Assembly (NCBI GenBank): GCA_004551945.1
Contig: SFPN01000002.1
Span: 1 to 64,000, forward strand
Reading direction: 5' to 3'
From: Clostridiales bacterium
Lineage (GTDB): Bacteria; Bacillota; Clostridia; Oscillospirales; Oscillospiraceae
DNA: 64,000 nucleotides
The translations under genes were made by a program, and so were the position numbers. This document shows positions 24,368 to 32,802 of this stretch, one piece after another. How positions within the stretch are numbered: position 1 is the first letter of the stretch; each line of letters starts with the position of its first letter. The notes beneath the pieces are model-generated. The model saw only the letters and a list, made by a program, of their open reading frames with translations, was not told the origin of the DNA and searched no databases.

Positions 24368-25657
24368 ATGGCAAACAATAAGTATAGATTTGAGACCCTG
24401 CAGCTCCACGTCGGCCAGGAGAGCCCCGACCCCGCCACGGACGCCCGGGCCGTGCCCATTTACCAGACCACCTCTTACGTCTTCCGCAACTCTGCCCACG
24501 CAGCAGCCCGGTTCGGTCTGGCAGCCCCCGGCAACATCTACGGCCGTCTGACCAACTCCACCCAGCAGGTGTTTGAGGACCGGGTGGCCGCGCTGGAAGG
24601 CGGTTCCGCCGGTCTGGCTGTGGCCTCCGGCGCCGCTGCCATCACCTACGCCATCCAGGCTCTGGCCCAGAACGGCGACCACATCGTGGCCCAGAAGACC
24701 ATCTACGGCGGCACCTACAACCTGCTGGCCCACACCCTGCCCCAGTACGGCATCTCCACCACCTTCGTGGACGCCCACAACCTGGCAGAGGTAGAGAACG
24801 CCATCCAGCCCAACACCAAGGCGGTGTATCTGGAGACCCTGGGCAACCCCAACTCCGACATTCCCGACATCGACGCCATCGCTGAGATCGCCCACAAGCA
24901 CGGCCTGCCCCTGGTGATCGACAACACCTTCGGCACCCCCTATCTGATCCGGCCCATCGAGCACGGTGCAGACATCGTGGTTCACTCTGCCACCAAGTTC
25001 CTGGGCGGTCACGGCACCTCCCTGGGCGGCGTCATCGTGGAAGCCGGCACCTTCGACTGGAAGGCCTCCGGCAAGTTCGCCCCCATCGCAGAGCCCAACC
25101 CCAGCTATCACGGGGTGTCCTTCGCTGACGTGGCAGGCCCCGCCGCCTTCGTTACTTACATCCGCGCCATCCTCCTGCGGGACACCGGCGCTACCCTGTC
25201 CCCCTTCAACGCCTTCCTGCTCCTCCAGGGCGTGGAAACCCTGTCCCTGCGCCTGGAGCGCCACGCAGAGAACACCAAGAAGGTGGTGGAGTACCTGGTG
25301 AACCATCCCCAGGTGGCAAAGGTCAACCACCCCTCCCTGCCTGACCATCCCGACCACGCCCTGTACGAGAAGTACTTCCCCAACGGCGGCGCCTCCATCT
25401 TCACCTTCGAGATCAAGGGCGGCCAGGAAGAGGCCCACAAGTTCATCGACAACCTGGAAATCTTCTCCCTGCTGGCCAACGTGGCAGACGTGAAGAGCCT
25501 GGTGATCCACCCGGCCACCACCACCCACTCCCAGCTGACCGAGGAAGAGCTGGCTGACCAGGGCATCACCCCCAGCACCATCCGCCTGTCCATCGGCACC
25601 GAGCACATCGACGACATCATCGCCGACCTGGAGCGTGGCTTCGCCGCTGTGCGGTAA
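24368..25657 (+). CDS. metY: O-acetylhomoserine aminocarboxypropyltransferase / sulfhydrylase
   Basis: 429 residues, the length of MetY and longer than MetB/MetC. Cys/Met-metabolism PLP family: YGRLTNSTQQVFEDRVAALEGG, LETLGNPNSDIPD, DNTFGTPYLIRP and the Schiff-base lysine in VHSATKFLGGHG. It makes homocysteine from O-acetylhomoserine and sulfide (or methionine from methanethiol). Codon choice is more uniform than in neighbours (ggc, gcc, ctg, few ggg), which suggests high expression. Ribosome binding site AAAGGAAG. Controlled by the strong promoter at 24168 and the Cys leader; terminator at 25692. Confidence 0.95.
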   Translation: MANNKYRFETLQLHVGQESPDPATDARAVPIYQTTSYVFRNSAHAAARFGLAAPGNIYGRLTNSTQQVFEDRVAALEGGSAGLAVASGAAAITYAIQALAQNGDHIVAQKTIYGGTYNLLAHTLPQYGISTTFVDAHNLAEVENAIQPNTKAVYLETLGNPNSDIPDIDAIAEIAHKHGLPLVIDNTFGTPYLIRPIEHGADIVVHSATKFLGGHGTSLGGVIVEAGTFDWKASGKFAPIAEPNPSYHGVSFADVAGPAAFVTYIRAILLRDTGATLSPFNAFLLLQGVETLSLRLERHAENTKKVVEYLVNHPQVAKVNHPSLPDHPDHALYEKYFPNGGASIFTFEIKGGQEEAHKFIDNLEIFSLLANVADVKSLVIHPATTTHSQLTEEELADQGITPSTIRLSIGTEHIDDIIADLERGFAAVR

Positions 25658-25691
25658 CTTTCGCTATAAGATCCCATTCAATATAAAAAAG

Positions 25692-25728
25692 CAGCCGCCA
25701 CGAGAAGCAGCCTCGTGGCGGCTGTTTT
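25692..25728 (+). terminator. Terminator of metY
   Basis: Perfect 13-bp stem 25692-25704 / 25712-25724, then TTTTT. Confidence 0.93.
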
Positions 25729-25741
25729 TGCCGACCCCGTC

Positions 25742-25770
25742 TTGTGTTTCCCCTCTCCCTATGGTATTCT
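25742..25770 (+). promoter_or_regulatory. Promoter of the second DUF2812-like gene
   Basis: TTGTGT (25742-25747), 17-base spacer ending TATGG, TATTCT (25765-25770). Confidence 0.65.
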
Positions 25771-25814
25771 ATTGGTATAGACAGAAACAAGCCCCGCGCG
25801 AGAGGAGGAGAACC

Positions 25815-26498
25815 ATGGACTACACCCTCAAAGTGAACCCCACCGATCTCCAGGACCGGGAGGGCTTTCTGGCCTTCCTCCAGGGGCAGGCCCGGGCAGG
25901 GTGGGAGGCCGTCCGCGTCTGGCCCTTCGCCACGGTGTTCCGCCGCACCGACACGCCCCCCAAGGGGTACACCATGGCCTACGACCCCATGAACCAGTGG
26001 CCCGCCGTCTCCCCCGAAGGGAAGGAGCGGGTGCTGGGCCACAGCAAAAGCGGCATCGGCATCTACCCCGCCGACCAGCCCGCCTCCCCCGACCCGGACT
26101 GGGCGGACACCTTCCAGGACAACACCGGCATGGTCCCCGACCCCAGCTTTGACCGGTTCGGCCTGGGGTTCCTCCATCTCTTCCCCACCGCCGTGCTGAT
26201 TGCGGCTCTGGTGCCGGAGCCGGCCCTCCGCCAGTGGCTGTTCTCCGGGTCCACCTTGGTGGTTCTCCTGCTGGGGGTCTGCCTGCTGTCCCTGGGGATT
26301 CTGGCCCTGGTCATTGTGACCTCCTGCCGCCACGCCGCCCAGCTAAAGGCCGCCCGGGGCCTGCGCCGGGTCTACACCCCCACCAGGGGTCTTGCCCGGC
26401 TGAGCGCCTGGAAAAACCGCCTGTCCCTCCTCCAGCCCCTCCTGACGGTGGTTGCCCTGATCCTGGTTCTGGTGGGCCCCCACGTCACCGTTCCCTAA
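25815..26498 (+). CDS. DUF2812-like membrane protein, paralogue of 1022-1708
   Basis: 227 residues. Soluble N-terminal domain with DLQDREGFLAFLQGQARAG and VFRRTDTPPKGYTMAYDP, then three to four membrane segments (about 112-135, 138-162, 198-222). The N-terminal 'D-L-Q-D-x-x-G-F-L-x-F-L' and 'F-R-R-T-D-x-P-P' blocks are shared with the gene at 1022, while the membrane halves diverge. The gap to the upstream metY terminator and the presence of a separate promoter show it is monocistronic. Function unknown. GAGGAGGAG ribosome binding site. Confidence 0.6.
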   Translation: MDYTLKVNPTDLQDREGFLAFLQGQARAGWEAVRVWPFATVFRRTDTPPKGYTMAYDPMNQWPAVSPEGKERVLGHSKSGIGIYPADQPASPDPDWADTFQDNTGMVPDPSFDRFGLGFLHLFPTAVLIAALVPEPALRQWLFSGSTLVVLLLGVCLLSLGILALVIVTSCRHAAQLKAARGLRRVYTPTRGLARLSAWKNRLSLLQPLLTVVALILVLVGPHVTVP

Positions 26499-26508
26499 GA
26501 AAACCAAA

Positions 26509-26560
26509 CCCCCGGCCCGGTCTGTACGCCTCAGATGGTACAGACCGGGCCGGGGGTTTT
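26509..26560. terminator. Bidirectional terminator, DUF2812-like gene and P-type ATPase
   Basis: Perfect 19-bp stem 26509-26527 / 26538-26556, with TTTT to the right and an A-rich tract to the left. Confidence 0.9.
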
Positions 26561-26608
26561 CCAGAACATAGGGAGCGTGAAGCGGCGCCGCGCCGGTTTT
26601 TGTCTGGG

Positions 26609-29197
26609 TTACTTCTTCCCTCTGGTCCGAATGGCCTTGAGCAGCTGGATCACCAGCATGCTGCCCAGGGCCAGACCCAGGATGGCCAGCAGCAGGGCGG
26701 GGGTGAGGGCGGCGGCCTGCATCACCCGGGCCAGGGGGCGGATCAGCAGCACCGCGCAGAGCAGCACCGCCCCCACCAGGAAGGCCCCCAGCAGGGACTT
26801 GTTGTTCCAGAACTTTCTGGTAAACAGCACCGGCTCGGCGGCCTTGCAGTTAAAGCCGTGGAACAGCCGGGACAGGCACAGGGTGGCGAAGGCCATGGTC
26901 ATGGCCGCGGAATGTCCCCCGTGGGACAGCCCCAGGTGGAAGGCCAGGACGGTGGCCACGGCGATCACCAGACCCTCCAGCCCCACGTTGGTGAGGAAGG
27001 CCCTGGTGAGAATCCCCTCGCTGCGGGGGCGGGGCTTTTCCTGCATCACCCGGTCGGTGTGGGGCTCCAGCCCCAGGGCGATGGCGGGCAGGGAGTCGGT
27101 GAGCAGGTTAATAAACAGCAGATGGACCGCCGCGAAGGGCACCGGCAGGCTCATGACGGAGGCGTAGAGCACCGTCAGGATGCCCGCCATGTTTCCCGAG
27201 AGCAAAAACTGGATGGACCGGCGGATGTTGGCGTACACGTTCCGGCCGTTCTTCACCGCCTGGACGATGGTGGCGAAGTTATCATCCGTAAGGACCATGC
27301 CGGCAGCGTCCTTGGCCACCTCCGTGCCGGTGATGCCCATGGCAACGCCGATGTCCGCCTGCTTTAAGGCGGGGGCGTCGTTGACCCCGTCGCCGGTCAT
27401 GGCCACGAGACAGCCCCGGTCCTGCCAGGCCCGGACGATGCGGATCTTGTGCTCCGGGGACACCCGGGCGTAGACGGAGACCTCCGGCACGAACCCCCGC
27501 AGCTCCTCGTCAGACATGGTCTCCACCACAGCCCCCTCCACGGCCCTGGTGCCGGGGGTGAGGATGCCGATCTCCCGGGCGATGGCGGAGGCGGTGACCA
27601 CGTGGTCGCCGGTAATCATAATGGGCCGGATGCCGGCGGCAATGCAGTCGGCCACGGCCTTTTTGGACTCCTCCCGGGGCGGGTCCATCATGGCGATGAG
27701 GCCCAGGAAGAGCATGTCGTTCTCGTCCGCCAGGGTGACGGTCTCCTGCTCCAGCCGGCGGCAGGCGAAGGCCAGCACCCGCAGGCCCTGGTCGGAAAAT
27801 TCCTGGTTGGCCTTCTCGATCTCCTCCCGCTCTCCGGGCCCCAGAATGGTCCGGTCCAGCAGCACGTCCACGGCCCCCTTGGTCATGAGCATCAGGCCCC
27901 CGGAGAACCGGTGGACGGTGGACATGAGCTTCCGGTCAGAGTCAAAGGGCAGCTCCCCCAGCCGGGGCCAGCGGGCCCGGACGTCCTCCTCGTCGAAGCC
28001 GAAGTCCTCTCCCAGGCGCACCAGGGCGGTCTCGGTGGGGTCGCCCACCTCCCCCTTTTCGTTCACCGTAGCGTCGCTGCACAGCAGGGCGGTGCGGAGG
28101 AGGGGCTCCTGCACCGGGTCCCGGAAGTCCGCCTGGGCGGCGGGGATCACCTTCCCCCCCACATACAGCTGGCGGACGGTCATCCGGTTCTGGGTGAGGG
28201 TGCCGGTCTTGTCGGAGCAGATGACGGAGACGCTGCCCAGGCCCTCCACCGCCTGGAGCTTGCGGATCACCGCTCCCTCCTTGGCCATCTTCCGGGTGCC
28301 GAAGGACAGGACGATGGTGACGATGGAGCTGAGGGCCTCGGGGATGGCGGCCACCGCCAGGGCGATGGCGAAGAGGAAGGCGCTCATGATGTTCTCCCCC
28401 TGCACCAGCACGCTCACGGCGAAGATGAGAGCGCAGAGCACCAGGATGCCGATGGAGAGCTTTTTGCCGAACTGGTCCAGGCTCACCTGGAGGGGGGTCT
28501 TTTTCTCCGAGGTGGACTTTAAGAGGGCGGCGATTTTGCCCATCTCCGTGTCCATGCCGGTGCTGGTGACCAGGAAGCGGCCCCGGCCGTAGGTGACGAA
28601 GCTGCCGGAGAACACCATGTTCTTCCGGTCCCCCAGGGGGGCGTCCCCGGGGATGGGGTCGGTGAGCTTTTCCACCGGCAGGCTCTCCCCGGTGAGGGCG
28701 GCCTCGGCGGTTTTCAGGCTGGCGCACTCCAGCAGGCGGCCGTCGGCGCACACCGCGTCTCCCGCCTCCAGCACCACCACGTCCCCGGGGACCACCTCAC
28801 GGCCGGGGATCTGGAGGATCTTCCCGTCCCGCAGGACCTTGGCGGTGGGGGCGGACATCTGCTTTAAGCTGTCCAATGACGCTTCGGCCTTTACCGTCTG
28901 GACGGTGCCCAGGATGGCGTTCATGGTGATGACCGCCAGGATAACCACCATGCTCTCCACGTCCCCCAGGACGGCGGAGACCACGGCGGCGATGATGAGG
29001 ATTATCACCAAAAAGTCCAGAAACTGCTCCAGGAAGATGCGGAGGGTGCTCTTTTTGCCCCCCTCCCGCAGCTCGTTGGGGCCGTACTGCGCCAGCCGCC
29101 GGGCGGCCTCCTGGCCGGAGAGCCCCCCTGGCCCGCTCTGGAGACCGTCGCCCAATTCCTGGCTGGTCTGCTGCCAAATTTCTTTCCTGTGATCCAT
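26609..29197 (-). CDS. P2-type cation ATPase, likely Mn2+ (or Ca2+) exporter
   Basis: 862 residues from the ATG at 29197 (AAAGGAAG upstream). N-terminal cation-ATPase domain, actuator motif ALTGESLPVEK, phosphorylated Asp329 in CSDKTGTLTQN, hinge GDGVNDAPALKQADIGVAMG, ten membrane helices. Ion-site motifs: AAIPEALSS in helix 4 (Ala where SERCA has Gly), LLSGNMAGIL in helix 5 (no Glu equivalent to SERCA E771) and INLLTDSLPA in helix 6. Sequence alone would be called 'calcium-type'. The yybP-ykoY riboswitch in its leader argues for Mn2+ export, as known for MgtA of pneumococcus and YoaB of Lactococcus. Monocistronic. Confidence 0.85.
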   Translation of the reverse strand: MDHRKEIWQQTSQELGDGLQSGPGGLSGQEAARRLAQYGPNELREGGKKSTLRIFLEQFLDFLVIILIIAAVVSAVLGDVESMVVILAVITMNAILGTVQTVKAEASLDSLKQMSAPTAKVLRDGKILQIPGREVVPGDVVVLEAGDAVCADGRLLECASLKTAEAALTGESLPVEKLTDPIPGDAPLGDRKNMVFSGSFVTYGRGRFLVTSTGMDTEMGKIAALLKSTSEKKTPLQVSLDQFGKKLSIGILVLCALIFAVSVLVQGENIMSAFLFAIALAVAAIPEALSSIVTIVLSFGTRKMAKEGAVIRKLQAVEGLGSVSVICSDKTGTLTQNRMTVRQLYVGGKVIPAAQADFRDPVQEPLLRTALLCSDATVNEKGEVGDPTETALVRLGEDFGFDEEDVRARWPRLGELPFDSDRKLMSTVHRFSGGLMLMTKGAVDVLLDRTILGPGEREEIEKANQEFSDQGLRVLAFACRRLEQETVTLADENDMLFLGLIAMMDPPREESKKAVADCIAAGIRPIMITGDHVVTASAIAREIGILTPGTRAVEGAVVETMSDEELRGFVPEVSVYARVSPEHKIRIVRAWQDRGCLVAMTGDGVNDAPALKQADIGVAMGITGTEVAKDAAGMVLTDDNFATIVQAVKNGRNVYANIRRSIQFLLSGNMAGILTVLYASVMSLPVPFAAVHLLFINLLTDSLPAIALGLEPHTDRVMQEKPRPRSEGILTRAFLTNVGLEGLVIAVATVLAFHLGLSHGGHSAAMTMAFATLCLSRLFHGFNCKAAEPVLFTRKFWNNKSLLGAFLVGAVLLCAVLLIRPLARVMQAAALTPALLLAILGLALGSMLVIQLLKAIRTRGKK

Positions 29198-29228
29198 TGC
29201 TTTCTTCCTTTCTTTTGCGGAAGCCTTG

Positions 29229-29365
29229 AAAAAACAAAAAGCGAGCCCTTTTGCGCCAATGCTCCCTGCACTGCTGCAAAAGTCTCGCCATTTCAACCCG
29301 AAGCGGGGCCGTGCCCGTACTGACGCCGCGGGTCCACAAAAAACTGTGCCAGCTACTCCCTTTTT
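29229..29365 (-). promoter_or_regulatory. yybP-ykoY (Mn2+) riboswitch with overlapping terminator
   Basis: Read on the minus strand from the predicted start near 29367. The 5' conserved block GGGAGTAG (29360-29353) and the 3' block GGCGAGACTTTT (29289-29278) match the two conserved internal loops of this aptamer class. Downstream, CGAG-A-CTTTTGC (29287-29276), part of the 3' block, pairs with GCAAAAG-GG-CTCG (29254-29242), followed by CTTTTTGTTTTTT (29241-29229). Aptamer and terminator therefore compete for the same strand, predicting transcription when Mn2+ is bound. Confidence 0.8.
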
Positions 29366-29373
29366 CACAGGGC

Positions 29374-29402
29374 ATCATATCCTATTTTGGCGCGCTTGTC
29401 AA
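29374..29402 (-). promoter_or_regulatory. Promoter of the P-type ATPase / riboswitch
   Basis: Minus strand: TTGACA (29402-29397), 17-base spacer, TATGAT (29379-29374). Confidence 0.85.
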
Positions 29403-29424
29403 GGGGGAGGCGGGGATAAAACAC

Positions 29425-29453
29425 TTGCTATTCTGCCCCGAATGCAGTAAGAT
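29425..29453 (+). promoter_or_regulatory. Promoter of the NusG-II / Gx / birA operon
   Basis: TTGCTA (29425-29430), 17-base spacer, TAAGAT (29448-29453). It lies back-to-back with the ATPase promoter. Confidence 0.6.
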
Positions 29454-29488
29454 AATTGCAATTAACTGATTCTCCCGGAGGTGCTTTC

Positions 29489-29884
29489 ATGGCCGAAGAT
29501 TCCAAGGTTCCGGGCAAGTCCAACCGGTTCTGGCTCATCCTCATTCTGCTCATCCTGCTGGCAGCGGCAGCGGGCATGGCGGCGGTGCACTTCGCCCGGG
29601 AGACCGGCGGCCAGGTCCGGGTCACCCAGAACGGGCAGGTGGTGGACCTGCTCCCCCTGGACCAGGACTGCACCAAGGTCTACGAAACCGACGGCGGCGG
29701 CCGCAACGTGCTGGTGATCGAAAAGGGCCAGGTCCGCATGGAGGAGGCCTCCTGCCCGGACCAGGTCTGCGTCCGCCACGGCCCCACGGACCAGACGGCG
29801 GACCCCATCGTCTGCCTGCCCAACCACCTGGTGGCGGAGGTCATTACCCCCGGGGACGAAGCCCAACTGGATGGAGTATCTTAA
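29489..29884 (+). CDS. NusG domain II-containing membrane protein
   Basis: 131 residues from the ATG at 29489 (GGAGGT upstream). One N-terminal membrane helix (about 15-35), then a small beta domain on the outside (VRVTQNGQVVDLLPLDQD, NVLVIEKGQVRMEEASCPDQVC) of the NusG_II type, with two Cys in CPDQVC and one in VCLPNHL. In Clostridia this protein is regularly encoded next to a Gx/HepI-type transporter, often with ApbE/FMN-transfer or Rnf genes. Its exact role is unknown. The stop is directly followed by the ATG of the next gene. Confidence 0.85.
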   Translation: MAEDSKVPGKSNRFWLILILLILLAAAAGMAAVHFARETGGQVRVTQNGQVVDLLPLDQDCTKVYETDGGGRNVLVIEKGQVRMEEASCPDQVCVRHGPTDQTADPIVCLPNHLVAEVITPGDEAQLDGVS

Positions 29885-30388
29885 ATGAACACGAAAAAGC
29901 TCACCCAAATGGCCCTGCTCACGGCCATTTCCATGATTGTCTTTCTCATTGAGGCCCAGATCCCCCTGCCCTTCGCCGTGCCGGGGGTGAAGCTGGGGGT
30001 GGCCAACGTGATCACCCTCTACGCCATCTGGACCCTGGGCCGCCGGGAGGCGGGAGCCATCCTGCTGATCCGGGTGATTCTGGGCAACCTGGTGGCCGGC
30101 AGCGTCATGGCCATGGCCTTCAGCCTGGCGGGGGGCCTGCTGTGCTGGGTCATTATGTGCCTGTTAAAGCCCATCATGAAGCGGAACCAGATCTGGATCA
30201 TGAGCATCCTGGGGGCCCTGGGCCACAACGCCGGGCAGCTCCTGGTGGCGGCCTTTGTCACCGGCACCGCCTCCATCGCCTGGTACGCCCCGGTGCTGGT
30301 GATCGCCGGGGTCATCACCGGCTTCTTCACCGGCCAGTGCGCCCAGATTCTGCTGAACCATATGGATAAATTAAAGACGAAAGGCTGA
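29885..30388 (+). CDS. Gx transporter family protein (HepI/COG4769)
   Basis: 167 residues, five to six membrane segments. TAISMIVFLIEAQIPLPFAVPGVKLGVANVI is the strongly conserved N-terminal half of this family, annotated both as 'Gx transporter' and as heptaprenyl diphosphate synthase component I. It resembles ECF-type substrate-binding S components in size and hydrophobicity. The substrate is unknown. It begins at the base after the NusG-II stop, so the two are translated together; birA follows 12 bases later. Confidence 0.85.
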   Translation: MNTKKLTQMALLTAISMIVFLIEAQIPLPFAVPGVKLGVANVITLYAIWTLGRREAGAILLIRVILGNLVAGSVMAMAFSLAGGLLCWVIMCLLKPIMKRNQIWIMSILGALGHNAGQLLVAAFVTGTASIAWYAPVLVIAGVITGFFTGQCAQILLNHMDKLKTKG

Positions 30389-30400
30389 GAGGTGTATGCC

Positions 30401-31387
30401 ATGCAGGTAAAAGACCGTGTCCTGGAGGCGCTGGAGACCCACCGGGGGGAGTATTTCTCCGGCCAGGCGTTGGCCCAGCGGCTCCAGGTGAGCCGCAGCG
30501 CCGTCTGGAAGGCCATCACCCAGCTGCGGGAGAGCGGCTACCCCATCGACGCCGTCTCCAACCGGGGCTACTGCCTCCGGGCGGAGAGCGCCATCCTCTC
30601 CCCCCAGAGCATCGCCCAGTACCTCTCGGTGCCCGGCCTGCGGCTGGAGGTTCAGCCGGTGGTGACCTCCACCAACACCGTCCTGCGCCAGCGGGCGGAG
30701 GCGGGGGAGGCCGAGGGCCTGGTGCTGGCCGCCGCGGCTCAGACCGCCGGGCGGGGCCGGCGGGACCACACCTTCTTCTCCCCGCCGGACTCGGGGCTGT
30801 ACCTGAGCTTTTTGCTCCGGCCGGAGCTGGCCGCCCAGGAGGCCCTGTCCCTCACCACCTGCGCCGCCGCCTCCGTTGCCCTGGCCATTGAGGAGTGCGC
30901 CGGGATTCCCGCCCGGATCAAGTGGGTCAACGACGTGTTCTGCGGGGGGAAAAAGGTCTGCGGCATCCTCACCGAGGCGGCCATGGACCTGGAGACCGGC
31001 GGCCTGCAATACGCCATTGTGGGCATCGGGGTGAACCTCTTTCCCCCTGCCGAGGGCTTTCCCCCGGAGCTGACGGAAGCCGGGGCGGTGTTTCCCTCCA
31101 AGCCCCAGGGGCTGGAGAGCCGCAGCCAGCTGGCGGGGAGCATCCTGAACCACTTCTTCTCCTTCTACCCCAACCTGGGGGACAAGCCTTTTTTCCAGGA
31201 CTACCGCAGCCGGTCCCTGGTGCTGGGCCGTCCCATCCAGATCCTGGAGCGGGGCCGGACCCGGACGGGGGTTGCCCTGGACCTGGAGGAGGACTTCTCC
31301 CTGCGGGTGCAGGAGGCCGACGGCACCATCCGGACCCTGTCCTCCGGGGAGGTGCGGGTGCGGCCGTCCCAGGAGGATACCCCCTGA
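30401..31387 (+). CDS. birA: Bifunctional biotin-protein ligase / biotin operon repressor
   Basis: 328 residues. N-terminal winged helix (about 1-65; SGQALAQRLQVSRSAVWKAITQLRESGY) marks the group II, DNA-binding form. The central ligase domain has the biotin/AMP loop QTAGRGRRDHTFFSP, KWVNDVFCGGKKVCGILTE and a C-terminal SH3-like domain. It joins biotin to acyl-CoA carboxylase-type carriers and, as biotinyl-AMP complex, represses biotin genes. A matching operator is found in this window before bioY (42581). The ATG at 30401 is preferred over the GTG at 30392 because GAGAGG lies eight bases upstream of it. Confidence 0.95.
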   Translation: MQVKDRVLEALETHRGEYFSGQALAQRLQVSRSAVWKAITQLRESGYPIDAVSNRGYCLRAESAILSPQSIAQYLSVPGLRLEVQPVVTSTNTVLRQRAEAGEAEGLVLAAAAQTAGRGRRDHTFFSPPDSGLYLSFLLRPELAAQEALSLTTCAAASVALAIEECAGIPARIKWVNDVFCGGKKVCGILTEAAMDLETGGLQYAIVGIGVNLFPPAEGFPPELTEAGAVFPSKPQGLESRSQLAGSILNHFFSFYPNLGDKPFFQDYRSRSLVLGRPIQILERGRTRTGVALDLEEDFSLRVQEADGTIRTLSSGEVRVRPSQEDTP

Positions 31388-31414
31388 AATTTACAGTTTT
31401 TTTACCTTCTGTCC

Positions 31415-31442
31415 TTGACTGTCTCTCCCCGGCGGGTATAAT
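31415..31442 (+). promoter_or_regulatory. Promoter of the zinc-ribbon membrane protein
   Basis: TTGACT (31415-31420), 16-base spacer, TATAAT (31437-31442). Confidence 0.75.
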
Positions 31443-31483
31443 AAAATCTGGAAATGGTGCAGCCTTTCCAGGGAGGTGACCCC

Positions 31484-31873
31484 ATGGCGGAACCAAACAA
31501 GAACTTTTGGCAGCGGCACCCGGGCGTTGACGCTTACAGCCTGTTCTGGCTGGTGATTTTCCTGGTGCTGGCCGGCCTGGGGCGGTTTTACCTGCCCCTG
31601 CTGATCCCCGCCCTGGTGGTGCTGGTGTATCTGGTGTTCCGGCTGCTGTCCAAAAACCAGGAAAAGCGGCAGATGGAAAACGCCCGGTTCCTGGCCCTGT
31701 TCCGGGCGGTGGTCCAGTGGTTCCGCCGGCGGAAGCAGACCCTCCAGACGGACAAGGAATACTACTACTTCAAGTGCCCCACCTGCGGCCAGCCCATGCG
31801 GATTCCCCGGGGGCTGGGCAAGGTGCAGATCACCTGCCGCTCCTGCGCGTCACAGTTTGAAACGAAATCCTAA
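31484..31873 (+). CDS. Two-helix membrane protein with C-terminal zinc ribbon
   Basis: 129 residues from the ATG at 31484 (GGGAGGTG upstream). Two adjacent membrane helices (about 20-58), a basic linker (RRRKQTLQTDKEYYYF), then a zinc ribbon with CPTCG and CRSC. The C-terminal ribbon resembles the 'FKCPxCGQxLRVPRGKGKIxITCPxC' segment common in Oscillospiraceae membrane proteins of unknown function. The ribbon should face the cytoplasm. Monocistronic, with a terminator directly at its stop codon. Confidence 0.75.
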   Translation: MAEPNKNFWQRHPGVDAYSLFWLVIFLVLAGLGRFYLPLLIPALVVLVYLVFRLLSKNQEKRQMENARFLALFRAVVQWFRRRKQTLQTDKEYYYFKCPTCGQPMRIPRGLGKVQITCRSCASQFETKS

Positions 31874-31899
31874 GCCTCCCGATCAAGGGAGGCTTTTTT
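31874..31899 (+). terminator. Terminator of the zinc-ribbon gene
   Basis: GCCTCCC (31874-31880), GATCAA, GGGAGGC (31887-31893), T6. It begins at the base after the stop codon. Confidence 0.93.
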
Positions 31900-31949
31900 G
31901 CGCCCGAAAAGGGATTCGCCTGCCAGCACCAAAGACGGCCGGAAATCTC

Positions 31950-32777
31950 GTGAAAATTGCCGCGATTGCAGCGGTGGTCAGCCTGCTTTCCGTCACAGCC
32001 TTTGCGGTGGGCATCCATCTGTTCTGCAACCCCACCATTGTGGAGAATCGGGACGATGCCTTTGCCCAGCAGGCAGACCAGGCCGGTGCTTCCGGCGCAG
32101 AGAGCGGGGTCGGGATCATGTCGCCGGGCTCCGGCACGCCGCCCACGCTGGAAGAAGTGACAGAGGCCTATACCCACAAAGCAAGGGGCTGGACCTCCGA
32201 GGATACCATGGGCGGCGCGATCCGGCCCGGGTACCAGTGGGTATCCATGGAGGTGGCCGATGCGGATGGGCCCATCCGGTCCCGGTATGTGTACGCGGAG
32301 AGCGGCGCCGTAAAAACGGAGTATACCGCGGAAAATCCCAGGGATCTGAACGCGGTGGAGTCGGACTGCATCCGCATGGATCTGTCCTGGGTGAATGAGA
32401 ATTACAGCTATATCCCCAACGCCAACTTCTTCTATACCATTGCGGACGAAGAAGGGGAATACGCAGGCGAGTGCTTCGAGGCGCTGTACGCCAAGGAGGA
32501 CAAAAGCGCCTGGTTCACCCTGTGCTATAGCCGGGACCCGGGCAGCAGCAACGAGGACGGCAGCACCTATCTGGTGAAGGGCGACTATGATGAAGTTTAC
32601 TCCTATACGACCTCCGACGGATTTGAATTTGTCATACAGATTTATGGAGAGTGCAGCTGGGCGTTCTGCGCCACGAAGTACAGCACCATCAGCTTTTATG
32701 GGGGCTATATGAGCCAGACGGAAATTGAGAACATTCTGGATCATCTGGACCTGTACGCTGCGGAAAACGCGGGATAA
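31950..32777 (+). CDS. Exported protein of unknown function, probably 5'-truncated
   Basis: The frame is open from 31857, but that region holds the previous gene's end and its terminator, so the true start is later. The GTG at 31950 gives 275 residues, with only a weak ribosome binding site. A membrane helix (VKIAAIAAVVSLLSVTAFAVG) is followed by an extracellular domain with no recognised fold. In many Clostridia such a helix-plus-domain is the C-terminal part of an anti-sigma-like protein with a cytoplasmic zinc-finger segment; that N-terminal part and a sigma gene are missing here. The codon use is less GC-rich than in the neighbours. I suspect a truncated gene, joined to the preceding terminator by deletion. 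Confidence 0.5.
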   Translation: MKIAAIAAVVSLLSVTAFAVGIHLFCNPTIVENRDDAFAQQADQAGASGAESGVGIMSPGSGTPPTLEEVTEAYTHKARGWTSEDTMGGAIRPGYQWVSMEVADADGPIRSRYVYAESGAVKTEYTAENPRDLNAVESDCIRMDLSWVNENYSYIPNANFFYTIADEEGEYAGECFEALYAKEDKSAWFTLCYSRDPGSSNEDGSTYLVKGDYDEVYSYTTSDGFEFVIQIYGECSWAFCATKYSTISFYGGYMSQTEIENILDHLDLYAAENAG

Positions 32778-32802
32778 AGAAAAAACTGCCCCGGAAGGAA
32801 CC

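Noticed and set aside
31857..32777. Start of the exported-protein gene at the ATG at 31857
   Set aside because: It would lie inside the upstream coding sequence and include the terminator hairpin; no ribosome binding site.
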